In this document: piece by piece, positions 7,353 to 16,868 of the stretch
Layout of the letters: each line of letters opens with the position of its first letter
How positions within the stretch are numbered: position 1 is the first letter of the stretch
Origin: JBFFZF01 sp050732695
GTDB taxonomy: Bacteria > Gemmatimonadota > Gemmatimonadetes > Longimicrobiales > RSA9
Direction of reading: 5' to 3'
DNA length: 64,000 bases
NCBI GenBank assembly: GCA_050732695.1
Contig: JBOHRL010000065.1
Span: forward strand, 1-64,000
Notes under the pieces: model-generated
What the model saw: only the letters and a program-made list of their open reading frames with translations
The model's database searches: none
What the model was told of the DNA's origin: nothing
Position numbers and translations under genes: made by a program

Positions 7353-10223
7353 ATGAGTGCACGGTGCATGGGTCGTCGGCCGAGCAGGATCGCGTGCGAT
7401 CTCGCCCGGGCGATTGTGGTGCTCACATTGCTGGGCGTGGGCGCGCATGACGTGAAAGCGCAGGGCACCGGAACGGTGAGCGGCACCGTCACGAACGTGA
7501 CGACCGGGACGCCGGTTGCCGGCGCGCAGATCAGCATTGTGGGAACGACCCTGGGCACGCTGACGGGCAACGTAGGCGATTACACGATCGCGAACGTGCC
7601 GGCCGGGCAGCACACGGTTCGCGTCGAGTTCATCGGTTTTGGCGCGGTCGAGGAACAGATCGCGGTTCAGGCCGGCGCGACGGTGACGGCGGACTTCGAG
7701 CTGCGGACCGAGGCGATCTCGCTCGACGCCGTGGTGGTAACGGGCACGGCCGGCCAGGCGAGGCGGCGTGAGATCGGCAACAGCATCAGCCAGATCAGCA
7801 CGCAACAGATCGAGCTGGCCGCAGTCGCGGACGTGGCCGATGTGCTACAGGGCCGCGTCTCGGGTCTCACGATCATGGACAACTCCGGCCAGATCGGCAC
7901 AGGCAGCTCGATTCGGTTGCGCGGCAACAGCTCGATCAACATGAGCAACACACCGCTGATCTATGTGGACGGCGTGCGCATCGAGAAGTCGCCGACGGGC
8001 AGCGATGGCGAGGTCGGGCAGAGCCCGATCGCGCTCGACATCCTCAATCCGAATGACATCGAGCGAATCGAGGTGATCAAGGGGCCGGCGGCGACCACGC
8101 TCTATGGCACCGAAGCGTCGAGTGGCGTGATCCAGATTTTCACGAAGCGCGGCGCCCCGGGCGCTCCGGCATGGAATGCGTCGATCGATCAGGGCTTCCA
8201 CCGCATGCCGCACGTGGGTCCGTCGAGTGACGTCAATCCGACGGGGCTGAACCTGAACGACTGTACACACGAACCCGGCTGTCCGGCGAGCGGGAGCTGG
8301 TTCCGGGATGGCCATATCCAGCGCTACAACCTGAGCGTTCGTGGTGGTGGTGATCAGGCGAACTACTTCGCCTCCGGCCACTGGGGCCGCCAGAACGGCG
8401 TCGTCGATCCACAGCATCTCACGGAGTACAGCGTTCGGGCGAATCTGTCCTTCCGGCCACTCGAGAATCTTCAGATCAACTTCAACAATCTGTACAGCCG
8501 TCGTAACATCCAGTGGATACCGGACGGCAACAATGCGGATGGCTTTCTGCTCAACGTTCTGCGCGGCGACAAGGGCTACACGCCCGAGAACGACGATGCG
8601 CTGTTGTTGTTGATGGACCTGCTCCAGGAGATCAATCATTACACGACCGGCATGCAGATGACGTGGAATCCGATCCCGGCCATATCCCAGCGTTTGAATG
8701 TCGGGCTGGATTACGAAACGTCGGATCTCCAGGACTACAAGCCGTGGGGCTACTACTCCGCGCTCGAGGGCGACCGCGAGGATGACCAGCAGCAGGACCG
8801 TAACCTGACGCTGGATTACACGGGTTCGTGGGCCGCGGATCTCGGCGCGATCAGTTCCTCGTTCTCGTGGGGCGGCCAGATGTACGATGAGTACAGCTAC
8901 GGGCTGAACGGTTTCGATGCGCGTTTCGCGGGCCCGGGCGACCAGCTGCTTGGCGATGGCACGATCCGCGACGTCGACGAAGGCCGCACGCGCGTTCGCA
9001 GCGGCGGATTCTTCGTGCAGGAGATGGTAGGCTGGCGAGACCGCCTCTTCATCACCGGTGGCATTCGGTGGGATGGGTTCAGCACCTTTGGCGACGATTT
9101 CGGGCTCGCGACGTACCCCAAGATTTCCGCCGCGTACACGGTCTCGGACGAAGACTTCTTTCCTGCTGCACTCGGCACGATGAAGCTGCGCGCGGCCTAC
9201 GGCGTCTCCGGCAAGGCGCCCTCCGTGTTCGATGCGGCGCGCATTTATGAAGCCACGGCCGGCGACGAGGCACAGCCAGCCGTCATTCTCGCCAACTTCG
9301 GCAATCCGGATCTCGGCCCGGAACGTTCGGAAGAAGTCGAGTTCGGTCTCGAGGGCGGGCTGTTCGATGGCCGCGTCTTCTACGAGTTCACACGTTACGA
9401 CCAGACAACGAACGAGGCGTTGATCTGCATTTCCGAAGCACCTTCACTCGGCACCGAGGAGTGCACGTTGCGAAACCTGGGCCGGGTGAGCAACAAGGGA
9501 ACGGAGTTCATGGTCAGTGTCGTACCGCTGCGTGGTGAGACCCTCGAATGGGAAGTCACTGGCCGTTACGGTACGAACAACAACAGGATCGAGGACCTGG
9601 GCGGGCTCGAGGACCTCGGCAACGCGTATCAGGTCGGACTTCCATTGCCTGCCGTGTTCGATGACCGTGTCATGAATCCGGATGCGGTCGGCGAACTCCC
9701 GGTCTACGAGGACCAGTTCATCGGCCCCAATTACCCGACCGACACCTATTCGCTGAGTACGCGCGTCACGTTCCTGCGCCGCCTCACGCTCGACCTTCTG
9801 GGCGAGGGCCAGAGTGGCCATTGGCTGGCAAACGGACCGGGCTATCAGAACATGCGGCGCCGGGCGTGGCCGCCGTGTTACGCGATTCAGGAGATGATCG
9901 ACAACGGTGAGACTGCACAGCTCACCGCCGGGCAGCGCGCAACGTGCGATCCGAACCGGTCCGACCAGGGCGTGCACACGCACCCCGCTGACTTCTTCAA
10001 GCTGCGCTCGGCCACGATCGCGTACCAGCTGCCCGATGGGCTGGTGCCGCTCGCAACCAGTGCTACGCTCAGGTTACAGGCGAGGAACCTGTTCACGATC
10101 ACCGATTATCCCGGTCTCGATCCGGAATCCGAGGATGGTGGCGCGGGCGGCACCTTCCGCAACGAGTACTACAATCTGCCATCGCCCCGGTCGTTCATTC
10201 TGAATCTGACTGTGAACTTCTAG
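7353..10223 (+). CDS. SusC/RagA-family TonB-dependent outer-membrane receptor
   Basis: 956 residues. ATG 7353 follows GCGGAGG at good spacing and opens a signal peptide ending near GAHDVKAQ. Domains in order: a carboxypeptidase-regulatory-like beta-sandwich (about 38-120; GTVSGTVTNVTTGTPVAGAQ), the TonB plug (VADVLQGRVSGLTI, IRLRGNSSI, PLIYVDGVRIE, IEVIKGPAATTLYG), and a 22-strand barrel ending in the typical aromatic tail (ILNLTVNF). With its SusD partner 15 bp downstream it should import a bulky nutrient such as an oligosaccharide or peptide across the outer membrane, powered by TonB. No sugar-degrading enzymes flank it, so the substrate cannot be inferred. Confidence 0.95.
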   Translation: MSARCMGRRPSRIACDLARAIVVLTLLGVGAHDVKAQGTGTVSGTVTNVTTGTPVAGAQISIVGTTLGTLTGNVGDYTIANVPAGQHTVRVEFIGFGAVEEQIAVQAGATVTADFELRTEAISLDAVVVTGTAGQARRREIGNSISQISTQQIELAAVADVADVLQGRVSGLTIMDNSGQIGTGSSIRLRGNSSINMSNTPLIYVDGVRIEKSPTGSDGEVGQSPIALDILNPNDIERIEVIKGPAATTLYGTEASSGVIQIFTKRGAPGAPAWNASIDQGFHRMPHVGPSSDVNPTGLNLNDCTHEPGCPASGSWFRDGHIQRYNLSVRGGGDQANYFASGHWGRQNGVVDPQHLTEYSVRANLSFRPLENLQINFNNLYSRRNIQWIPDGNNADGFLLNVLRGDKGYTPENDDALLLLMDLLQEINHYTTGMQMTWNPIPAISQRLNVGLDYETSDLQDYKPWGYYSALEGDREDDQQQDRNLTLDYTGSWAADLGAISSSFSWGGQMYDEYSYGLNGFDARFAGPGDQLLGDGTIRDVDEGRTRVRSGGFFVQEMVGWRDRLFITGGIRWDGFSTFGDDFGLATYPKISAAYTVSDEDFFPAALGTMKLRAAYGVSGKAPSVFDAARIYEATAGDEAQPAVILANFGNPDLGPERSEEVEFGLEGGLFDGRVFYEFTRYDQTTNEALICISEAPSLGTEECTLRNLGRVSNKGTEFMVSVVPLRGETLEWEVTGRYGTNNNRIEDLGGLEDLGNAYQVGLPLPAVFDDRVMNPDAVGELPVYEDQFIGPNYPTDTYSLSTRVTFLRRLTLDLLGEGQSGHWLANGPGYQNMRRRAWPPCYAIQEMIDNGETAQLTAGQRATCDPNRSDQGVHTHPADFFKLRSATIAYQLPDGLVPLATSATLRLQARNLFTITDYPGLDPESEDGGAGGTFRNEYYNLPSPRSFILNLTVNF

Positions 10224-10238
10224 CCGCCGAGGATCGCA

Positions 10239-11543
10239 ATGAGAAAGAGAGACGAAGGAACGAACCTGCGGTCGGCTGTGCTGTTTCTGCTGGGATTGAG
10301 CGGTGTCGCCGCGGCGTGCAGCCTCGACGTGAAAAGTCCCGGCGCCATTCTGGATGAAGATCTGAATGATCCGAACCTCATGCGCGTGGTCGCGACCGGC
10401 GTATCCGCCGAGTTCTCCGATGCCGTCGACGTGATCGCGTTCACCATGGCGCGGCTGACCGATGAGATGGTGGGCAGCGGCAGCTACGGCGACACGGGCA
10501 GGCTGCGTCGCGGCATCATCGAGAGCGATGACACGAACGGCGAATGGGAGCAGACGCACGAAGCGGCGTGGTCCGCTGAATCCGCCATCGAACGGTTCCG
10601 CAGTGTGCTCGGCGACGCGGCCGAGTCGAGCCCGTTCACGGCGCGCAGCTTCCTCTTCGAGGGATTGGGTCACCGCATCCTCGGTGAGGTCTACTGTGAA
10701 GTGGCGTACGATGCCGGACCCGCCGAGCCGAAGAGCGGAGCGTTCGAACGTGCAATCACATCGTTCAACAATGCACTCGCCGCGGCGCAGACGCCCGAGA
10801 GTGATGATTACCGGATCGCGGCATACGGCGGGATGGCGCAGGCGTACGCCGGCCTCGACGACTGGGCATCCGCCGCGCGCGAGGCCGCGAAGGTGCCGAC
10901 CGACTTCGTCTACAACGCCATCTACAACGCGCCCGAGAATATCAATGAAGTGAACGATGAGACGCACGGGCGCCCGGAGATGTCGGCGTACAAGACGCTT
11001 GCGGCCACGTTCGACCCGCCGGATCCGCGTGCGCCCTACACCATCTGCGGCACTCTGAATTCGTCGAACCGGGTCGAGACGACCGGACGGTGCGAGCATG
11101 CGCAGGGTGCGTCCGGCGATCACACGCCGCACTTCCGTCAGGAAAAGTTCGACGATCTCGGCTCCGACATCGCCGTCGTCAAAGGGACCGAAATGCGGTT
11201 GATCGAGGCCGAGGCCGCCCTCCGCAACGGCGACCTTGCCACATTCACGAGCAAGGTGAACGAAGCGCGCGCACATTACGGCATTGACCCGATCGCCGAA
11301 CCGGCCGCGGCCGGAACGCTGCGTGACGCAGACCCGAATGACGGCTGGAGCATCCTCGATCGCGAACGGTGGCTCACGCTCTGGCTCGAAGGGCGCCGGC
11401 TGTTCGATCTGCATCGCTGGGATCACCCGTTCCTCGAGGGCGGTACCCTGGTCGACAAGTATCCACCGGACGGCGAGCGCGCTTCCTGTTTCCCGATCCC
11501 GTCCAACGAGTGCGACCTGAATCCGAACCTGAATTGCACCTGA
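10239..11543 (+). CDS. SusD/RagB-family nutrient-binding lipoprotein
   Basis: 434 residues. The signal peptide ends LSGVAAAC with lipobox cysteine C27, followed by SLDVKSPG, the usual start of mature SusD proteins. The helical, TPR-like body includes MARLTDEM, a duplicated tryptophan region (EQTHEAAWSAESAI), and the C-terminal signature WLTLWLEGRRLFDLHRW. It forms the lid of the SusC barrel and captures substrate at the cell surface. The gene begins 15 bp after susC and is certainly co-transcribed. A cysteine-rich end (SCFPIPSNECDLNPNLNC) could form disulfides. Confidence 0.93.
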   Translation: MRKRDEGTNLRSAVLFLLGLSGVAAACSLDVKSPGAILDEDLNDPNLMRVVATGVSAEFSDAVDVIAFTMARLTDEMVGSGSYGDTGRLRRGIIESDDTNGEWEQTHEAAWSAESAIERFRSVLGDAAESSPFTARSFLFEGLGHRILGEVYCEVAYDAGPAEPKSGAFERAITSFNNALAAAQTPESDDYRIAAYGGMAQAYAGLDDWASAAREAAKVPTDFVYNAIYNAPENINEVNDETHGRPEMSAYKTLAATFDPPDPRAPYTICGTLNSSNRVETTGRCEHAQGASGDHTPHFRQEKFDDLGSDIAVVKGTEMRLIEAEAALRNGDLATFTSKVNEARAHYGIDPIAEPAAAGTLRDADPNDGWSILDRERWLTLWLEGRRLFDLHRWDHPFLEGGTLVDKYPPDGERASCFPIPSNECDLNPNLNCT

Positions 11544-11691
11544 GCGCGATCTCCTCGAGCCGCGCAATGCACGTGCACCCTGTTCGCTGCCCTCAGCGCT
11601 CCGGCGATGGGGGCAGCGCAGCCGGCCGAATGGATCACCCTCATCCTTGCCGGAACCGCGCGCCCCCTCATGGCGCGTATGGTGCCCTGCG

Positions 11692-12765
11692 ATGAGACGA
11701 TTTCCCCGTTCCGCCCGACGCACGACCGCCATTTCCCTGATCGTGCTCGCGCCACTCGTTTCTCTCCGATGTGACAATAGTTTCGGACCACTGGACGCGA
11801 GCACCGCCACCCTCGAACTCCGCATCGAAGCATTCCCCCCGCTCGACGCGACGACCAATGGCGAATATGAGGCGTGGGTCATCGACTCGGATGATGTCGT
11901 GCGTTCAGCTGGCCGGTTCGATGGTGCGGATTCCGGCGCTCACGTGATCACACTCGAGAGCCCGATCGGCAATCCCACGAACATCATGATCACGATCGAG
12001 CCACCAGGCGATGATGATGGCAGGCCATCGCTTGCCCGACTCGCCGGCGGACGCGTGTCGAACGGCAGCGCCACTCTCGATTATAACGGCTACCTCACAC
12101 CCGGCGTGCAACTCGAACCGGACCCGGGCACGCACGTCCTGTTCACACCGAGCAACAACGGCGAGACCGGCTACCCGTCCACGGAGGATGCCGGCATCTG
12201 GATCTTCAACATCGAGGGCGATTCCGCGGACGGCTCGTTCTTCATCACTCTCACGCCGCTGACGGAAGGCTGGACCTACGAGGGTTGGGTCGTTCGCGAC
12301 CTCGGGCATGCGGACGAAGTGTGGCTGTCCTATGGCAAGTTCCGCCCCGATTCGCGCCGCAAGGTCAACACGCGGGACAACTCAGGGCTCGGCCCCTTCT
12401 CGGGCCAGCTCGACTACCGGTTCGCCATGCCCTTCGAGATCTATATGCCCGGCGACGACTGGGTCTCGAATCCGCATGGCTATCCACTGCCCGATAATGT
12501 CGCGTTACCGCTCGACCTGAACGGCTGCGTCGCGACCGTGTCCGACTGCTCGGAGTTCGGACAGGAACCGGGGCCGAGTCGCTGGACGCATGTCATCACG
12601 ATCGAACCGCGTGCCGACGAGAACGAAGCACCGTGGCTGGCGCTACCGTCCATGATCCGCCCGTATCGCAACCCGATCGGCGAAACCAGCTGGACCACAC
12701 CGCGGGCGATCCACTTCTTCGAGGAACAACTTCCGCGAGGCACGGCGCAGGTACTACCGAGGTAG
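11692..12765 (+). CDS. Exported protein with two anti-sigma-K-like (RskA-C-like) domains
   Basis: 357 residues from ATG 11692. The N-terminus is a signal peptide, possibly a lipoprotein with C27, although the arginine before it makes the lipobox poor. Two copies of one domain follow. Copy 1 (about 40-150) has YEAWVIDSDD, SAGRFDG, HVITLES and ITIEPPGDDD. Copy 2 (about 180-340) has YEGWVVRDLG, YGKFRPD, THVITIEPRADEN. This pattern (YExWxxD, SAGxF, ITIEPxGD) is what I know from the C-terminal domain of RskA-type anti-sigma factors, but there is no cytoplasmic sigma-binding part. The gene lies 148 bp after susD on the same strand and may act with the receptor. Function unknown. Confidence 0.7.
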   Translation: MRRFPRSARRTTAISLIVLAPLVSLRCDNSFGPLDASTATLELRIEAFPPLDATTNGEYEAWVIDSDDVVRSAGRFDGADSGAHVITLESPIGNPTNIMITIEPPGDDDGRPSLARLAGGRVSNGSATLDYNGYLTPGVQLEPDPGTHVLFTPSNNGETGYPSTEDAGIWIFNIEGDSADGSFFITLTPLTEGWTYEGWVVRDLGHADEVWLSYGKFRPDSRRKVNTRDNSGLGPFSGQLDYRFAMPFEIYMPGDDWVSNPHGYPLPDNVALPLDLNGCVATVSDCSEFGQEPGPSRWTHVITIEPRADENEAPWLALPSMIRPYRNPIGETSWTTPRAIHFFEEQLPRGTAQVLPR

Positions 12766-12775
12766 ACCGTGGCCG

Positions 12776-14008
12776 TTATTTCGGGACTTCGAGTCCGCTG
12801 GGCACTCGAGACGGTGGGACGAAGTCGGGTTCATCGGTCAGCGCGTGCAGGAACGCAACAAGGTCGTCGATCTCCTGTGAGGTGAGGCCGATGGGCGCGA
12901 CCTCGATACGCTCGCGCTCGACCCACGGGTGATCGCCGCCGCCGCGGTTGAAGAACTCGACCATGTCGCGCAAGGTTGCGTATGCGCCGGAATGCGTGTA
13001 GGGCGAAGTCAGGGCAACGTTGCGGAGTGAAGGCGTGCGGAACCGATAGCGGTCCGTGTCCAGACGTGTGGCGACCCAGCGGCCAAGGTCATCGTGCGGC
13101 GTACCCTGGAACCCGGGCCCACGCTGCTTCGCGCCAACGACGTGAAACAGAAAATCGGAGAAGAGCGGGCCGCTGTGACAGCGTACGCAACCGGCCCGTT
13201 CATGGAACAGAATGAGACCGCGCACCTGGGCAAGGGAGAGTGCGTTGGTTTGGCCTGCCACAAAGCGATCGTACGGCGAGTCCGTGCTGGTGATGGAGCG
13301 GACGAACTGGGCGAGAGCCATGGCGAGTGTTGCGGAATCGACGACGGACGTGCGCAGGCCCGCATCGACCTGTGCTGCTCGCTCGGGGAATGCGGAGCGG
13401 AAGAGCGTCTCGTATTCGTCGATGCCGCGGATGCGCGCGATCACGGTATCCAGTGCATCCTCGATGCGATAGTGGTTCCCGCGCATCTCGCTCAGCTCGA
13501 GTTGCGGCAGTGTGACCAGGTTCTCGAGCCCCCGCCTGCGACCATCCCAGAACAGGAAACCGTCGGTCGTCTGCTGCGCGCCGAACCGATTGAATCCGAC
13601 GTTGATGATGGTCGGACTGTTCCTGCCTTCGAACGGAATCGCGGGATCCTCGAGGACGCGATCCGGTCCGAACCCGGTGCCCGACGGCCCGGCCGGGAGT
13701 TCGCGACCGTCGGTAAACCCGAAGCGCGGCAGATGGCAGGTGGCACACGCCACGTCCCGCCCGCCGCTCTGAATCGGATCGAAGAAGATCAGCCTGCCCA
13801 GTTTGACACGCAGTGAGTCGTTCGTATTGCTCGGTGGGTGGAGCATTGCCGGCATCGGTTGGAGCCCATACCGCGCGACCAGCTCCGTGATGGGCGGCTC
13901 TACAGGACCGGGCCGTTCCGAACACGCGAAGAGCGCGCAACCCAGCGTCATTGCCGTGGTGGTCGATCGAGCGCCTGGCCCGAACATCTCGCGACGAGTC
14001 ACGTTCAT
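12776..14008 (-). CDS. Di-heme cytochrome c peroxidase (MauG/CcpA family)
   Basis: About 410 residues. Two c-type heme sites are visible: ACATCH (about residues 87-92) and GCVRCH in the second half. Domain signatures LGRLIFFDP, RNSPTIINVGFN and TPSLRNVALTSPYTHSGAY match di-heme peroxidases. These reduce H2O2 in the periplasm with electrons from small cytochromes or oxidise other substrates as MauG does. ATG 14008 gives MNVTRREMFG and a signal ending CALFAC, a likely lipoprotein; in-frame starts at 14023 and 14050 are possible and none has a strong ribosome site. It lies 132 bp after an ECF sigma gene on the same strand and could be in its regulon. Confidence 0.88.
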   Translation of the reverse strand: MNVTRREMFGPGARSTTTAMTLGCALFACSERPGPVEPPITELVARYGLQPMPAMLHPPSNTNDSLRVKLGRLIFFDPIQSGGRDVACATCHLPRFGFTDGRELPAGPSGTGFGPDRVLEDPAIPFEGRNSPTIINVGFNRFGAQQTTDGFLFWDGRRRGLENLVTLPQLELSEMRGNHYRIEDALDTVIARIRGIDEYETLFRSAFPERAAQVDAGLRTSVVDSATLAMALAQFVRSITSTDSPYDRFVAGQTNALSLAQVRGLILFHERAGCVRCHSGPLFSDFLFHVVGAKQRGPGFQGTPHDDLGRWVATRLDTDRYRFRTPSLRNVALTSPYTHSGAYATLRDMVEFFNRGGGDHPWVERERIEVAPIGLTSQEIDDLVAFLHALTDEPDFVPPSRVPSGLEVPK

Positions 14009-14140
14009 CTCGAACGCCTGCATGAAGACGGGGCCCGGATTGTGATTCATCCGGCACCGCTTTCGCAAGGCCTCGCAGCCGGCGTCACTCGATGTCAGGT
14101 TGGCCGGCGGGTCAGCCGGATCGGACGCCCATGGCGCCGC

Positions 14141-14707
14141 TCAGCCGGACTCTCCCGATCGCTGTTCCGGGTAAAGAGCGCGGTACAGCCACGCCCTTGC
14201 CTTGACCCAATCGCGGCGCACGGTCCGGTCCGTGACGCCGAGGATCGCGGCAATCTCCTTCTCGTCCATGCCAGCGAAGAAACGATACTCGACAACCTGG
14301 CGCTGTCGAGCATCCAGCTTCTCGAGGGCGTCATCGAGCGCGATCATCTCTGCGGCATCGAAATCGATCGCGGCATCACCGTCGCCCAACGTCGTGGTCA
14401 CGCGGTCGCCACCCTGTTTCGAGGCTTTGCGCGTTCTGGCCTGATCGACGAGGATCTGGCGCATCGCGCGCGCCGCAATGCCCAGGAAATGCGACCGGTC
14501 CTCAGCATCGATGGCACCGCCCGACACCATCTTGCTGTATGCTTCGTGCACGAGCGCGGTCGCCAGGAGCGTGCGCGGACCGTGCTCCTGACGGAGTTGC
14601 CACGCCGCGAGCTGACGTAACTCATCGTGCACGAGCGGAAGCAATCGGGCCAGCGCGTTCCGGTCCGCGTCCTTCACCTGATGCAGCAGCTGCGTGACCT
14701 CGTTCAT
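14141..14707 (-). CDS. ECF-type RNA polymerase sigma factor (TIGR02999-like)
   Basis: 188 residues, the second sigma factor of this group in the window. Region 2 has TALVHEAYSKM, HFLGIAARAMRQILVDQAR. Region 4 has RQVVEYRFFAGMDEKEIAAILGVTDRTV. It is only about as similar to the copy at 1115 as family members usually are, so it is not a recent duplicate. ATG 14707 has no obvious Shine-Dalgarno sequence but is the last in-frame ATG before the conserved region. No kinase or anti-sigma gene adjoins it. It lies between ispG (113 bp upstream) and the di-heme peroxidase gene (132 bp downstream). Confidence 0.9.
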   Translation of the reverse strand: MNEVTQLLHQVKDADRNALARLLPLVHDELRQLAAWQLRQEHGPRTLLATALVHEAYSKMVSGGAIDAEDRSHFLGIAARAMRQILVDQARTRKASKQGGDRVTTTLGDGDAAIDFDAAEMIALDDALEKLDARQRQVVEYRFFAGMDEKEIAAILGVTDRTVRRDWVKARAWLYRALYPEQRSGESG

Positions 14708-14820
14708 GCGTATCGCATCCGGCCGGGTTGAATCTGGCACAGCGTGTTGCGCCGGAAACATCATGGATCGAATGGGGCGATGCCATGGGCGGATCGGCCT
14801 GCTCGTCGGCCGCTCGGGAC

Positions 14821-16089
14821 TCAGGACGAGGCGCTCGATTCCGCACGCAGCTGCGAACCCCACCGTGTGTCGATATACGTGTCGAGAAGGTTCAGGAACT
14901 CGCGCACGAGCGCATCGCCACGGAGCGTCGTGTAGAGGCGGCCGTCGACATAGACGGGCGCCTTGGGTTCCTCGAAGGTACCGGGCAGCGAGATGCCTAT
15001 GTGCGCATGCTTCGACTCGCCCGGGCCGTTCACGACGCAACCCATGACGGCGACCTTCAGTTCCTCGACGCCGGGGTAGCGCGTGCGCCAGTCGGGCATC
15101 CGGTTGCGGATGTGGGCCTGGATGTCTTCGGCCATCTGCTGGAAGAAGCTGGAGGTCGTGCGGCCGCAGCCCGGGCACGAAGTCACCTGCGGCGAGAAGC
15201 TGCGCAGCTCGAGCGATTGCAGGATCTGTTGTGCGACTCGTACCTCCTCGGCGCGGTCGCCGCCGGGCCGCGGCGTGAGCGAGATGCGGATTGTGTCACC
15301 GATGCCTTCCTGAAGCAGGACCGCGAGCCCGGCCGTGGACGCGACGACGCCTTTGGTTCCGAGGCCAGCTTCGGTGAGTCCGAGGTGCAGCGGGTACTCG
15401 CAGCGCATCGCCAGACGACGATACACGTCGATGAGATCCTGCACGCCAGAGACTTTGGCACTGATCACGATGCGGTCGTGGCCGAGGCCTGTCTCCTCGG
15501 CGAGCGCAGCCGAGCGCAGCGCACTCTCGAGCATCGCCTCGATCATGACTTCGCGCGCGTCGAGCGGGACCGGCCGTGTCGCATTCGCATCCATCATGGC
15601 AGTCAGCAGCTGCTGGTCGAGCGAGCCCCAGTTCACGCCGATGCGCACGGGTCGGTCATGCTCGATCGCGAGTGCGATGATGGTGCGAAAGTTCTCATCC
15701 CTGCGCTTTGCGCCGACGTTGCCCGGATTGATGCGGTACTTGGCGAGAGATCGTGCGCAGGCCGTGTATTTCGCCAGGAGGAGGTGGCCGTTGTAATGAA
15801 AGTCGCCCAGGATCGGGACAGCGACGCCGCGGTCCGCGAGCCGGTCCGCGATCTCGGGCACGGCGAGGGCCGCCTCGTCCGTATTGACCGTGACACGAAC
15901 CAGCTCGCTACCGGCTATGGCCAGCTGTTCGATCTGATCGGCCGTTGCCGCCGCATCCGCGGTGTCCGTGTTCGTCATCGACTGGACGACGATGGGTGCG
16001 CCGCCGCCGACTCGAACCTGTCCAACCCGGACCTGGACCGTCCTTCTTCGTTCGATCATCCCCGGAATGTAACCCGAACCGGGGGTCAT
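14821..16089 (-). CDS. ispG: 4-hydroxy-3-methylbut-2-en-1-yl diphosphate synthase
   Basis: About 422 residues; penultimate step of the MEP isoprenoid pathway, converting MEcPP to HMBPP with a [4Fe-4S] cluster. Visible signatures: VQSMTNTDTAD near the start, ILGDFHYNGHLLL, YRINPGNVG, RIGVNWGSLD, HLGLTEAG, and the cluster cysteines in TSCPGCGR and MGCVVNGPGE. Start 16089 has GAGGGTG at suitable distance, overlapping the end of pncA; a second ATG at 16059 begins MIERRRTVQV and is the alternative. It is 8 bp after pncA and so probably in the same operon. Confidence 0.95.
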   Translation of the reverse strand: MTPGSGYIPGMIERRRTVQVRVGQVRVGGGAPIVVQSMTNTDTADAAATADQIEQLAIAGSELVRVTVNTDEAALAVPEIADRLADRGVAVPILGDFHYNGHLLLAKYTACARSLAKYRINPGNVGAKRRDENFRTIIALAIEHDRPVRIGVNWGSLDQQLLTAMMDANATRPVPLDAREVMIEAMLESALRSAALAEETGLGHDRIVISAKVSGVQDLIDVYRRLAMRCEYPLHLGLTEAGLGTKGVVASTAGLAVLLQEGIGDTIRISLTPRPGGDRAEEVRVAQQILQSLELRSFSPQVTSCPGCGRTTSSFFQQMAEDIQAHIRNRMPDWRTRYPGVEELKVAVMGCVVNGPGESKHAHIGISLPGTFEEPKAPVYVDGRLYTTLRGDALVREFLNLLDTYIDTRWGSQLRAESSASS

Positions 16090-16097
16090 CTTCACCC

Positions 16098-16709
16098 TCA
16101 GGAGAGGCGCGGCGAGGGTTTCAGCTCGGTCGCGAGCGTGGCGAGAGTCGCGGTACGGGCGCCCGCGCGAAGCATCGCATCGAACGCCCGAGCGACATCG
16201 CCTTCCTCGACTTCGATGCCGTGCATGGCGTCCACGAGCAGGACTACATCGAAGCCCCGGTTCAGACCATCGAGCGCGCTGGTCCGGACGCAATAGTCGG
16301 TTGCCAGGCCACCCATGATCAGACGGCGGACGCTCTCCCGTGCCAGTCGTTGTTCGAGCATGTGTCCGTCCTCATCCTTTCCCTCGAACGCCGAGTAACC
16401 GTCATCGCGCGGGTTGTCTCCCTTTGTGATGACGATGCATTCCGCGGGTAGCTCGAGGCCGGGATGAAACGCTGCACCCGGCGTTCCCTGCACACAGTGC
16501 GGCGGCCATCGTCCCCCGCCACTGCGGAAGTGCGCGGTTCTGGCCGGGTGCCAGTCCCGGGAGGCGAGGATGAGACCGCCCGCCTCGACGGTCCGCGCGA
16601 TCGCCTGATTGAGGACGGGGACCACACGGTCGCCGTTCGGCACGGCCAGGGCGCCGCCCGCGCAGAAATCGTTCTGGACATCAACGGCGATCAGTGCAAA
16701 AGCGGCCAT
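16098..16709 (-). CDS. pncA: Nicotinamidase
   Basis: 203 residues of the isochorismatase fold, hydrolysing nicotinamide to nicotinate for NAD salvage. The catalytic triad is visible: D10 in VDVQNDF, K96 in ITKGDNP, and C140 in LATDYCV. The metal site is D52-H54-H60 in RDWHPARTAHF. CVQGTPGAAFHP and GYSAFEG agree closely with Escherichia coli PncA, which separates it from generic isochorismatases. ATG 16709 has GGGAGAGG upstream. The divergent DUF445 gene starts 159 bp away. Confidence 0.93.
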   Translation of the reverse strand: MAAFALIAVDVQNDFCAGGALAVPNGDRVVPVLNQAIARTVEAGGLILASRDWHPARTAHFRSGGGRWPPHCVQGTPGAAFHPGLELPAECIVITKGDNPRDDGYSAFEGKDEDGHMLEQRLARESVRRLIMGGLATDYCVRTSALDGLNRGFDVVLLVDAMHGIEVEEGDVARAFDAMLRAGARTATLATLATELKPSPRLS

Positions 16710-16784
16710 GTCCTCTCCCGGCACACCACGGATCTGGACTCCCCGGCAAGCGCTGGTAGATTGGCCCGGTCCTGAACGGTAATC

Positions 16785-16802
16785 CACGGATTCACATCCG
16801 TG
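16785..16802. promoter_or_regulatory. Short inverted repeat in the pncA/DUF445 divergent intergenic region
   Basis: CACGGAT and ATCCGTG form perfect 7-bp arms around a 4-bp centre (TCAC). It lies about 80 bp from the pncA start and 66 bp from the DUF445 start, a reasonable place for an operator in the 159-bp divergent region. It could equally be a chance palindrome. I assign no regulator. Confidence 0.3.
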
Positions 16803-16868
16803 AAGGACCTCGTCCCATAAGGATGGGTTCGACCGCCCGGAAACGAGGCGCCGCTCACATTCCGCTTC

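Noticed and set aside
10074..11882. Long minus-strand frame of 602 codons opposite SusD
   Set aside because: It mirrors the SusD gene and the start of the next gene, has no domain, and comes from high-GC third-position bias.
14728..16296. Plus-strand frame of 522 codons opposite ispG
   Set aside because: IspG on the other strand has all catalytic motifs; this frame has no recognisable product.
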